From positions 1 to 8,891 of the forward strand of contig JAEZYO010000966.1 of assembly GCA_023419055.1 (NCBI GenBank): a stretch of DNA of 8,891 bases, written 5' to 3'. This DNA is from Pseudomonadota bacterium (GTDB lineage Bacteria; Myxococcota; Polyangia; Polyangiales; Polyangiaceae). The translations under genes were made by a program, and so were the position numbers. This document shows positions 1-6,815 of this stretch, piece by piece; positions within the stretch are counted from its first letter, which is position 1; every line of letters starts with the position of its first letter. Under the pieces are notes generated by a model that was not told the origin of the DNA, did not search any database, and was given only the letters and a program-made list of their open reading frames with translations.

Positions 1-197
1 AAGTAGCGGTGGTTCTTTCCGATGTCCGCCGCAGCGTGAAGCTGGGCGACGATTTCCGGCGGCGTCGGGCGATCGGGGTTACCGAGTCCGAGATCGATGA
101 AGTCGGCGCCTTGAGCCAGCACCCGCTCCTTGACCGCATCGGTCCGGACGAAGGCATAGGGGGGAAGGGACTCAGCGCGAGGGAACGACCAGGCCAT
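1..197 (-). CDS. Class-I PLP aminotransferase, AlaC / LL-DAP-aminotransferase type (N-terminal fragment, cut by window edge)
   Basis: Only the first 65 codons are present; the gene runs off the left edge. The protein begins MAWSFPRAESLPPY, followed by a helix with AVKERVLAQGADFIDLGLGNPD, then TPPEIV and ending at HRY. The series LPPY-F, then K, then G-D-IDL-GNPD, TPP-IV-L and HRY matches the N terminus of fold-type I aminotransferases such as E. coli AlaC (glutamate-pyruvate transaminase) and its LL-diaminopimelate aminotransferase-like relatives. The family transfers an amino group using pyridoxal phosphate in the cytoplasm. The Schiff-base lysine and the substrate-defining residues lie outside the window, so the substrate cannot be fixed. 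The start is ATG at 197: an in-frame TAG lies eight codons upstream with no ATG, GTG or TTG between. An AGGAG lies 18 nt upstream, too far to be a good ribosome-binding site. It is divergent from the astA-like gene. Family assignment is firm; the exact member is uncertain. Confidence 0.85.
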   Translation of the reverse strand, partial: MAWSFPRAESLPPYAFVRTDAVKERVLAQGADFIDLGLGNPDRPTPPEIVAQLHAAADIGKNHRY

Positions 198-418
198 GAT
201 GGTAACGGGGGCGAACTCCTATCACGAAAGTGTGAAGCCGAAACACAGAAGATCGACGAGCCGGCCGGCCGCGGTTCCAAACCCAAGCAATTCTCGAACA
301 GAACGATCGCGTCCCCCTACGCGGGCGCGGCGCGAAACCAAACGGAAGCGCGCACCGCCGCCGCTTGCTTCCGTTCGCGGCAAAATCGAGGGGCACGCTA
401 TGCTCGTGGTCAGAACGC
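198..418. other. Divergent intergenic region with presumed promoters for both flanking genes
   Basis: This stretch separates the leftward aminotransferase start from the rightward AstA-like start, so it should carry both promoters. Its composition is less G+C-biased in places than the genes and it has no convincing coding signal. I see no strong sigma-70 -35/-10 pair. TATGCT at 399-404 resembles a -10 box but lacks a -35 at proper spacing and would give a leader of only about eight bases before the ATG at 419. TCAC and GTGA at 222-235 form a weak small inverted repeat near the aminotransferase start. The clearest structure is the inverted repeat at 341-375, listed separately. Confidence 0.6.
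341..375. promoter_or_regulatory. Perfect 9-bp inverted repeat upstream of astA-like gene (candidate operator or leader hairpin)
   Basis: AACGGAAGC at 341-349 is the exact reverse complement of GCTTCCGTT at 367-375, with a 17-base spacer rich in CCG. The right arm ends 43 bp before the ATG at 419. The arms start 26 bp apart, so they could be half-sites for a dimeric regulator, or a stem-loop if transcription starts upstream of 341. The repeat is seen directly; the regulatory role is inferred from position only. Confidence 0.3.
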
Positions 419-1441
419 ATGGCGAAGTACGAGATCCGCGGCGCCACTCCCCGAGACGAGGAGCCGCTCCTGGAGCTCGCCCGGCACCTGAACACGGTGA
501 ACCTGCCGAACGACCGCGCGCACATTCAGCGCCTGCTCGTCCACTCGGAGAAGAGCTTTCGCGGTGAGCTCCACGAGCGTCGCCGCAAGTTCGTGTTTCT
601 GTTGTGTGACGACAGCGGCAGAGCGCTCGGCACGTCGATGATCGTGGCGCAGCTCGGACGACGCGACGCGCCCTACATCTACCTCGACGTGATCGACGAG
701 GAGAAATACTCGAGCGCTCTCGATCGACACTTCCATCACACCGTGCTCCGCATCGGTTTCTCTTACGACGGCCCTACCGAGATCGGCGGGCTCGTGGTGG
801 CCCCCGAGCACCGGCGCGGCGTCGATCGTCTGGGTCTCTTGATCTCGTACGTGCGCTTCCTCTACATCGCGACGCACCGCGAGCTCTTCCGGCAAGAGAT
901 CCTGGCGGAGCTTTTGCCTCCGCTCGAACCGGACGGAACGAGCCATTTGTGGGAGGCGTTCGGACGCCGTTTCACCGGCATGAGCTACGCCGAAGCGGAT
1001 CTGCTCTCGAGCGAGAACAAGTCGTTCGTGCGCGATCTGTTCCCGAACGGCAGCGTCTACGCCTCGCTCCTGAGCCCGGAGGCGCAGTCGGTGATCGGCA
1101 AGGTGGGCGCGCAGACGAAGGGCGTCGAGAAGATGCTGCGCCGCATCGGCTTTCGCTATGCCAAGCGCATCGACCCGTTCGACGGCGGCCCGCACTTCCT
1201 CGCACCCGCGGATGAAATCTCGCTCATCGCCGAGACCCGGCGCGTGCCGGTCGCGAGCGCAGAGCCGGACCCGGCCGCGCCGCGAGCGCTGATCGCGCGC
1301 GACTTGCCCGAGGCGCCCTACTTCCGCGCGCTGCCGACGAACGCCGAAGTCACCCGGGAGGACGTGCGGATCTCGAACGACGCCCGAGGCGCGCTCGGGG
1401 TCGCACCAGGCGACGAAGTGATGTGCCTGCCGCTCCGGTAG
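419..1441 (+). CDS. astA: Arginine N-succinyltransferase (AstA) family acyltransferase
   Basis: This 340-residue protein is close in length to E. coli AstA (344). AstA moves succinyl from succinyl-CoA to the alpha-amino group of arginine, the first step of the arginine succinyltransferase catabolic pathway. The fold is GNAT-like. Matches to the family run end to end: GGLVVAPEHRRG near 123-134 (the acyl-CoA-binding region), LISYVRFLYIATHR about 141-154, the block HLWEAFGRRFTGMSYAEAD about 176-194, then FVRDLFP, SPEAQSVIGKV (219-229) and GFRY..RIDPFDGGPHF (244-260). The last two correspond to the E. coli AstA segments around SQEAQDVIG and DIFDGGPTL. I chose ATG 419 because the family N terminus (YEIRGATPRDEEPLLELA) begins there; an in-frame TTG at 365 would add 18 residues that do not resemble the family. 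No clear ribosome-binding site precedes it. No other ast gene is in the window, so the in vivo acceptor could differ. Confidence 0.85.
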   Translation: MAKYEIRGATPRDEEPLLELARHLNTVNLPNDRAHIQRLLVHSEKSFRGELHERRRKFVFLLCDDSGRALGTSMIVAQLGRRDAPYIYLDVIDEEKYSSALDRHFHHTVLRIGFSYDGPTEIGGLVVAPEHRRGVDRLGLLISYVRFLYIATHRELFRQEILAELLPPLEPDGTSHLWEAFGRRFTGMSYAEADLLSSENKSFVRDLFPNGSVYASLLSPEAQSVIGKVGAQTKGVEKMLRRIGFRYAKRIDPFDGGPHFLAPADEISLIAETRRVPVASAEPDPAAPRALIARDLPEAPYFRALPTNAEVTREDVRISNDARGALGVAPGDEVMCLPLR

Positions 1442-1477
1442 GCGAGAACTCTCGGATGTGCGTACCCGCGAGCCGGC

Positions 1478-1481
1478 GAGG
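1478..1481 (+). promoter_or_regulatory. Ribosome-binding site supporting the GTG start at 1490
   Basis: GAGG lies eight bases before the GTG codon at 1490. No in-frame ATG gives a sensible protein nearby, so this site decides the start of the downstream gene and supports its translation from the same transcript as the astA-like gene. Confidence 0.55.
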
Positions 1482-1489
1482 ATGACTGA

Positions 1490-2137
1490 GTGGCGAAGAG
1501 GTCGGCAGAGAAAGAGAGCGCGCCGCGCGACGCGCACCGGCCCGAGGTCGAGGCGGCGCTCGCGCGTGTGCGCGCCGTGCTCGAGGAGCGCGGCGTCCTC
1601 CTGCGCCAGGACCTCTCACTTCCGTGCGTCACCACCCTGATCGTCGGGCAGCCGATCCGCGGCTCCTGGTGGAGCCATCCCGAAAACAAGCTCATCTACG
1701 ACACGCTCGGTCGACTCGAAAGCGAGACCGCGCGCGTCAAGCTCCTGAACGAGAAGGTCACGCTCGTCCACCGGCGACTCTGGCCCGAGCTCGTCGTCAT
1801 CGGCCAATCGCGCGCCGATTGGCAGCTTCGCGCTCTCTCGGAAGGAGCACGAAAGATCCTCGACCAGGTCGATCGCCCACTTCGAGCCGACGAGCTCGAC
1901 GTCGAGGCCACGGGCAAGGCGCGGCACGATCTCATCGCCGAGCTCGAGCGAAACCTGCTCGTCCACGGCTACGACCTTCACACCGAGCGAGGCTTCCACG
2001 TGCGAGTGCTCGAGCCCTGGTCCGCATGGCAGAAGGAGCACGGCGTGAACGGCAAGCTGCCCTCACCGAGCACCGCGATGGAGACGTTCGAGCGCGCGAT
2101 TGACGGGTGGTCGAACGCTCGCTTGCCTTGGGGTTGA
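1490..2137 (+). CDS. Conserved protein of unknown function with GSWW-HP-NK motif
   Basis: This is a 215-residue protein with a GTG start preceded by GAGG. I do not assign a function. Visible features are a charged N terminus (1-20), a helix about 20-38 (EAALARVRAVLEERG), and an unusual conserved-looking core from 52 to 116: GQPIRGSWWSHPENKLIY, then VKLLNEKVTLVHRRLWPELV and SRADWQLRALS. A C-terminal part about 147-182 follows, with LIAELERNLLVHGYDLHTERGFH and LEPWSAW. The W-W-H-P-NK cluster and VHRRLWP resemble a family of mostly hypothetical bacterial proteins I recall. The C-terminal helix-strand pattern could be a winged-helix unit, but that is a guess. There is no signal peptide or membrane segment, so it is probably cytoplasmic. 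It starts 48 bp after the astA-like stop on the same strand and is probably co-transcribed with it. Confidence 0.8.
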   Translation: MAKRSAEKESAPRDAHRPEVEAALARVRAVLEERGVLLRQDLSLPCVTTLIVGQPIRGSWWSHPENKLIYDTLGRLESETARVKLLNEKVTLVHRRLWPELVVIGQSRADWQLRALSEGARKILDQVDRPLRADELDVEATGKARHDLIAELERNLLVHGYDLHTERGFHVRVLEPWSAWQKEHGVNGKLPSPSTAMETFERAIDGWSNARLPWG

Positions 2138-2150
2138 GGCAGACGCCTCA
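2135..2150 (+). terminator. Stem-loop starting in the stop codon of the 1490-2137 gene; possible terminator
   Basis: TGAGGC at 2135-2140 and GCCTCA at 2145-2150 form a perfect 6-bp stem around the loop AGAC. The stop codon itself is the first part of the stem. The bases after it (TCCGCTTCGT) contain some T but no clean T-run, so it is at best a weak intrinsic terminator for the rightward pair. Confidence 0.3.
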
Positions 2151-2315
2151 TCCGCTTCGTGGCCTGGCATCCTTCTAAACGCTCGATCTGATTCGGGTAA
2201 ATGGTCTACGACCCTCGAGCAAGCGACTGTGCCCTTCGTCAGGAGCCTCCGCACCCAGGGACGAGCGATGTCCTCTTCGTCATTCAGCGTCGCACCCAGC
2301 AAAACTGGCCTGCGG

Positions 2316-2335
2316 TCCGGTTTTTGGTAACCGGA
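2316..2335. repeat. Perfect 7-bp inverted repeat (hairpin)
   Basis: TCCGGTT at 2316-2322 pairs with AACCGGA at 2329-2335 around the loop TTTGGT. No T-run follows on either strand, so it is not a textbook intrinsic terminator. Confidence 0.4.
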
Positions 2336-2350
2336 AGGTAGAAAAGCTGA

Positions 2351-2366
2351 CTGACGGCGACGTCAG
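2351..2366. repeat. Perfect 6-bp hairpin with GNRA-type loop
   Basis: CTGACG at 2351-2356 and CGTCAG at 2361-2366 enclose GCGA. Read as plus-strand RNA, this is a GNRA tetraloop, a stabilising motif common in structured RNAs. On the minus strand the loop would be TCGC. Confidence 0.4.
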
Positions 2367-2490
2367 GCGGCTTCGCACCCTTGGTCCCGTGGATCTCCTT
2401 GGGGGAAGCCGTCCGAGCACCCAGCGTTCGCGGATGTTCGCCAGGAAATCTGGTCTCGCACCCTTCCCTGACGGGAAAGCAACCGGGAGA

Positions 2491-2520
2491 TCGGCTCCGC
2501 TAGGGTCGCGGAGCGACCGA
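2491..2520. terminator. Overlapping alternative hairpins 3' of lolD; possible 3'-end structure of the minus-strand operon
   Basis: GCTCCGC at 2494-2500 pairs with GCGGAGC at 2508-2514 (7 bp, loop TAGGGTC). GGTCGC at 2504-2509 pairs with GCGACC at 2513-2518 (6 bp, loop GGA). The two stems share bases 2508-2514 and cannot form together. TCGG 2491-2494 and CCGA 2517-2520 can extend the first stem across a bulge. The element starts about 50 bp after the lolD stop in transcription order, where a transcript end or 3'-protecting structure would sit. There is no T-tract, so intrinsic termination is doubtful. Confidence 0.3.
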
Positions 2521-2570
2521 CAACGTCGTCATTCGGGCGCTCCTGCATCGGACCGGCCGAATCGCCTGGG

Positions 2571-3290
<720 letters not shown>

Positions 3291-3294
3291 AGGG

Positions 3295-3300
3295 ACCTCA
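3295..3300 (-). promoter_or_regulatory. Ribosome-binding site of lolD overlapping the lolC stop codon
   Basis: On the minus strand TGAGGT contains both the lolC stop TGA (3300-3298) and GAGG (3299-3296), five bases before the TTG start at 3290. The arrangement supports the TTG start and suggests that translation of lolD is coupled to termination on lolC. Confidence 0.6.
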
Positions 3301-5052
3301 TTCGTAACGGATGCCGTCCACGGGCCGCAGTCTGCTGGCCGCGAGGGCGGGGTAGAGCGTGGCGAGGGTCGTGATCGCGAGCGCAGAGAGCGCCACGATC
3401 ACGAAGTCGAACGGATCGACCGAGATGGGCAGGCGGTCGATGTAATAAACCTCGGGGTCGAGCCGGATGCCGAAGCGGCGCAGGCTCTCGGCGATGGCAT
3501 AGCCCGTCGCGACGCCGAACACGGTGCCCATCATGCCGATCAGCACACCCTCGAGCATGAAGATGCGGAGGATCGCGTTGTCGCTCGCGCCGAGCGCCTT
3601 CAAAATCGCGATCTCCTTGCTCTTCTCCGTGACCATCAAGAGCAGGGTGCAGATGATGCAAAAGCTCGCGACCAGGGTCGCGATCGAGAGGATGACGAAG
3701 GTCGCCACGCGCTCGAGCTTCAGCGCGCTGAACAGGTTGCGGTTGAGCTCGTTCCAGTCGCGAACGCGGAGGTCGTCACGATCGTTGATCAGCGCCTCGA
3801 GGTTCGGGCGCACCTCCGCGACCCGCTCGGCGTCGTTGGCGCGCACCTCGATGGCCGTGACGGTGCCGTCGAGATCGAGGAAGTCCTGCGCGACGTCGAG
3901 CAGCACGTACGCGTGGCTCGCGTCGTACTCGTACATGCCGCTGTAGAAGACCGCCGCCACGCGGAACTTGCGGCTGCGCGGGAGCACGCCCATCGGCCCG
4001 AGATCGCCGAGCGGCGAGACCAGCGTGATCTCGTCGCCCACGTAGACGTGGAGCGTCTTCGCGAGCTCGCGCCCGAGCACGACGGCCGGGTACACGTCGT
4101 CCGGCACCACCGCCGCCGCCACCGCGGGGTCGAGCTTCTCCTTGACCTTCGGCTTGAAGTCGGGCCCCTTCAAGTACACCTCACCGCCCGGGCCGAGGCC
4201 GATCGGCTCGTCGTCGGGCAGGTTGGCGAGCTTCTCCGGGCGCTCGAGGTAGGCGAACTTGCCGATCTCGATGTTCCGCTTGAGGTCGATGACGTCGCCG
4301 ATCGAGGCGCTGTCGACGCCGCGCAAGAGTACGCCCGCGGTGTTGGTGGAGCTCGAAGCCATGGCTTCCCCACCCACCACCGGCGTCGCCGCTCTGACGC
4401 CCGGCGCCTTCCTCACGTCGTCCAGGAGATCGCGCCAGTGCTGGAACCCGCCGAGCTGCTTCGACTCGATCCGGACGTGCGCGTTGTTGCCGAGGATCTT
4501 GCGCTTGAGGTCGGCTCCGAAGCCGCCCATGACGCTCACGACGACGCAGAGCGCGCAGGCACTCACGCCCACGCCCAGCATGCTGAGGACGCTGATGGCG
4601 GTGAGAAAGCCGCTCTTGCTCGCGCGCACGTGGCGCGAGGCGACGAACGGCACGAAGCGGCCCGCCTCGATGCGGTCGAGGATGCGAGGAATGAGGAGCG
4701 CCATCCCTCCGGCCACGAACACGACCACCGAGAGCGCCGCGCCCACGCGCACGAACTGGTGCCAGAGCACGAAGTACGTGCCGCGGTGCTCGGGCAGCGT
4801 GAACGACCAGTAGCCGAAGCCCGCCGCGCCGACGAGCGCGAGGCCGGTGACGGCCCAGAGCAGCTGGCGCCGCCCCTTTCGCCCCAGCGCGCGCAGGCCG
4901 AGAAACAAGAGCCAGCCGATCGCGATGACGGCGACGCCGATCACGCCGATGCGACCCCACAGGCCGAGCGCCTCCCAAGCCCGCATCACGAGCGACGGCT
5001 TGTCACCCGTGATCTGAATCGTGCGGCTCGGGGCGGCGAGGAGATCGATCAT
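3298..5052 (-). CDS. LolC/LolE-family lipoprotein-releasing permease with extended N terminus
   Basis: This 584-residue inner-membrane protein is the permease of the lipoprotein-releasing transporter. The usual LolC/LolE length is about 400-415 residues. The canonical protein begins near 133 with FVPFVASRHVRASKSGFLTAIS and the first helix (148-174, ending in SVMGGFGADLKRKILGNNAHVRI). Next comes a periplasmic domain of about 270 residues, then three C-terminal helices around 450-472, 494-522 and 547-570. KSKEIAILKALGAS (477-490) is the conserved FtsX/LolC cytoplasmic motif, and YYIDRLPISVDPFDF (536-550) matches LolC/E closely. The extra first ~130 residues add three predicted membrane segments (about 36-54, 64-82 and 104-122). 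The ATG at 5052 overlaps the lysS stop as ATGA, with AAGG just upstream, so translation is probably coupled. Only one permease gene is here; it may act as a homodimer with LolD, as in one-gene LolF systems, or pair with a LolE elsewhere. Confidence 0.9.
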   Translation of the reverse strand: MIDLLAAPSRTIQITGDKPSLVMRAWEALGLWGRIGVIGVAVIAIGWLLFLGLRALGRKGRRQLLWAVTGLALVGAAGFGYWSFTLPEHRGTYFVLWHQFVRVGAALSVVVFVAGGMALLIPRILDRIEAGRFVPFVASRHVRASKSGFLTAISVLSMLGVGVSACALCVVVSVMGGFGADLKRKILGNNAHVRIESKQLGGFQHWRDLLDDVRKAPGVRAATPVVGGEAMASSSTNTAGVLLRGVDSASIGDVIDLKRNIEIGKFAYLERPEKLANLPDDEPIGLGPGGEVYLKGPDFKPKVKEKLDPAVAAAVVPDDVYPAVVLGRELAKTLHVYVGDEITLVSPLGDLGPMGVLPRSRKFRVAAVFYSGMYEYDASHAYVLLDVAQDFLDLDGTVTAIEVRANDAERVAEVRPNLEALINDRDDLRVRDWNELNRNLFSALKLERVATFVILSIATLVASFCIICTLLLMVTEKSKEIAILKALGASDNAILRIFMLEGVLIGMMGTVFGVATGYAIAESLRRFGIRLDPEVYYIDRLPISVDPFDFVIVALSALAITTLATLYPALAASRLRPVDGIRYE

Positions 5053-6728
5053 CCGCCTTCTGGCCTCATCAGCGGAAACGCGATGACGTCGCGGATCGAC
5101 GGCTGCCCGGCGAGCGCCATCACGAGTCGATCCACGCCGAGGCCGAAGCCCGCGGCCGGCGGCATGCCGTGCTCGAGCGCGACGATGTAGTCCTCGTCGT
5201 AGTCCATGGTCTCTTCGGCGCCACGGCTCTTGAGCTCGACCTGGTGCCGGAACCGGCTCGCCTGATCGTCGGGATCGTTGAGCTCGCTGAAGGCGTTGCA
5301 GAGCTCGCGCCCGTGCACGAAGAGCTCGAAACGGTCGACGAGCGAAGGATCCGAATCCTTGCGGCGCGCGAGCGGCGAGACCTCCGCCGGGTAGTCCACG
5401 ATGAAGACCGGCACGCTGCGAGAACCGTCGGCGGAGCGATAGTCTTCCGCGAGGAACGGTTCCGCGATGTACTCGTAGGCGATGAAGATCCGCTCACCTT
5501 GCGAGCCCGAGTGCCCGAGCGCCCGGCGCAGGTTCTGCCAGTCGATCTTCTTCGCGCGCTCGCTCACCTCACGGTAGCCGGCGACCAGGGCGTCCGCGGC
5601 AGGGTCACGCGGCGCTTTGGGATCGGCTGCGGTCGCGAGCGACTCGAGCTTCTCCACCAGATCGGCGGGCAGCCCCGCGCGCGAGAGCGCCTCGAGGATC
5701 CCCTTCAGCATCGGCACGCGCCGGAACGGCTCCTCGAGCGTGAAGGGGCGCTCACCGTACCAGCGCGCGTACTCGGCGCCGAGCCCGAGCTCCTCGAGCC
5801 TGCGCTTCAAGAACGCGTCCACGTGACGGAAGAGCTCCTCCGTCAGGTCGAGCAGCGTCTCGTACGTCGCGTACGCCTGGTAGAACTCGAGGATCGTGAA
5901 CTCGGGGTTGTGACGAGTGCTGAGCCCTTCGTTGCGGTAGGCCCGGCCGATCTCGTACACGCGCTCGAAGCCGCCCACGAGCAGGCGCTTCAAGTAGAGC
6001 TCCGGCGCGATGCGCATGAAAAGCTTCATGTCGAGCGCGTTGTGATGCGTCTCGAACGGCTTCGCCGCAGCGCCGCCGATCAGCGTGTGCAAGGTCGGGG
6101 TCTCGACCTCGAGGAAGTCGCGGCGATCGAGGAAGTCCCGCAGCCCCTGGACGATGATCGAGCGCGCGCGCATGGCCGCGGCGGCGTCGGGGTTCGCCAC
6201 GAAGTCGACGTAGCGCTGGCGGTAGCGGAGGTCGACGTTGGTGAGCCCGTGCCACTTGTCGGGCAGCGGGCGGAGCGCCTTCGTCACGAGCTTGAGATCG
6301 CTGAGCTCGAGCGAGAGCTCACCGGTCTTCGTCACCATCACGCGGCCGCGCACCTCGACGTGATCCGCGATGTCGACGTCCTCGAGCGCCTCGAACGAGG
6401 CGCCCATGATGTCCTTCTTGGCGAACAGCTGGATCTCGCCCGAGCCGTCTCGCAGGCGGAGGAAGCTCGCCTTGCCGAAGCCGCGCCGCGCCACGATGCG
6501 CCCGAGCGCGTGGTAGCTCTTGCCGGCGGCGAGCGCCTCGACCTTCGCGGCGTCGTAGCGCTGCTCGGCCTGGTCCAGGAGGGCGCCCTCGTACTCACGG
6601 CGGAGCGAGACGACGAGCGTCCGGTCGCTCGTGTCGACCGCGTTCGTGAACGGGTTCTGTTGGCGCTCCCGGCAGCGCTCGGCCTTGGCCCGGCGCGCCT
6701 CGATCAGCGCCTCTTCACTGCTTTCCAT
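5049..6728 (-). CDS. lysS: Lysyl-tRNA synthetase, class II
   Basis: This 559-residue cytoplasmic enzyme charges tRNA-Lys with lysine using ATP. The N-terminal anticodon-binding OB-fold spans roughly 74-146 (ALGRIVARRGFGKASFLRLRD, then LELSDLKLVTKALRPLP). Class II motif 1 is near 196-212 (GLRDFLDRRDFLEVETPTL). Motif 2 is at 254-283 (FERVYEIGRAYRNEG, with R262 and R265-N-E, then HNPEFTILEFYQAYA). Motif 3 is at 523-536 (PPAAGFGLGVDRLV, with R534). Lysine-pocket signatures YPAEVSPLARR (446-456) and FSELNDPDDQASRF (480-493) are present. It is longer than E. coli LysRS (505) mainly because the region between motifs 2 and 3, about 340-440, carries roughly 40 additional residues. The start is ATG at 6728, with no good ribosome-binding site. 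It lies 87 bp after prfB; prfB-lysS adjacency is widespread in bacteria. The stop overlaps the lolC start by four bases. Confidence 0.96.
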   Translation of the reverse strand: MESSEEALIEARRAKAERCRERQQNPFTNAVDTSDRTLVVSLRREYEGALLDQAEQRYDAAKVEALAAGKSYHALGRIVARRGFGKASFLRLRDGSGEIQLFAKKDIMGASFEALEDVDIADHVEVRGRVMVTKTGELSLELSDLKLVTKALRPLPDKWHGLTNVDLRYRQRYVDFVANPDAAAAMRARSIIVQGLRDFLDRRDFLEVETPTLHTLIGGAAAKPFETHHNALDMKLFMRIAPELYLKRLLVGGFERVYEIGRAYRNEGLSTRHNPEFTILEFYQAYATYETLLDLTEELFRHVDAFLKRRLEELGLGAEYARWYGERPFTLEEPFRRVPMLKGILEALSRAGLPADLVEKLESLATAADPKAPRDPAADALVAGYREVSERAKKIDWQNLRRALGHSGSQGERIFIAYEYIAEPFLAEDYRSADGSRSVPVFIVDYPAEVSPLARRKDSDPSLVDRFELFVHGRELCNAFSELNDPDDQASRFRHQVELKSRGAEETMDYDEDYIVALEHGMPPAAGFGLGVDRLVMALAGQPSIRDVIAFPLMRPEGG

Positions 6729-6815
6729 GGTCGTCGAGCGTGGTCGAATAGCGCGAGCAGCACGGGGTGTCCATTCTGGACCTCGCGGCCCCTCGGCGGG
6801 AGAAGGCCCGGGCCC

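Larger units (their letters stand above)
2138..2570. other. Convergent intergenic region rich in short hairpins, no convincing gene
   Basis: This 433-bp gap lies between the 3' ends of the rightward pair and the leftward lolD operon, so terminators for both are expected here. Open frames exist on both strands, but their translations are serine/arginine-rich, show no family resemblance and have no ribosome-binding site in a sensible place. Perfect short stems are seen at 2316-2335 (7 bp), 2351-2366 (6 bp, GCGA loop), 2464-2477 (5 bp) and 2491-2520 (overlapping alternatives). None has a T-tract. No tRNA-like arm or T-loop motif was found. It may be only a 3' untranslated region, a small structured RNA, or a decayed element. 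Confidence 0.6.

Noticed and set aside
410..1537. A 375-codon open frame on the minus strand
   Set aside because: It is antisense to the AstA-like gene, which matches its family along the whole length.
2063..2302. A 79-codon minus-strand frame in the gap (MLGATLNDEEDIARPW...)
   Set aside because: There is no ribosome-binding site and no recognised family, and it runs antisense into the end of the 1490-2137 gene. It could be a decayed fragment, but nothing positive supports it.
2290..2463. TCGCACCC three times at exactly 83-bp spacing (2290, 2373, 2456)
   Set aside because: The sequences between the copies are not similar to each other, so this is probably chance spacing of an 8-mer and not a tandem repeat.
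6769..6781. GTCCA-TTC-TGGAC hairpin between prfB and lysS
   Set aside because: The stem is only five base pairs with no T-tract; it is too weak to call a terminator or attenuator.
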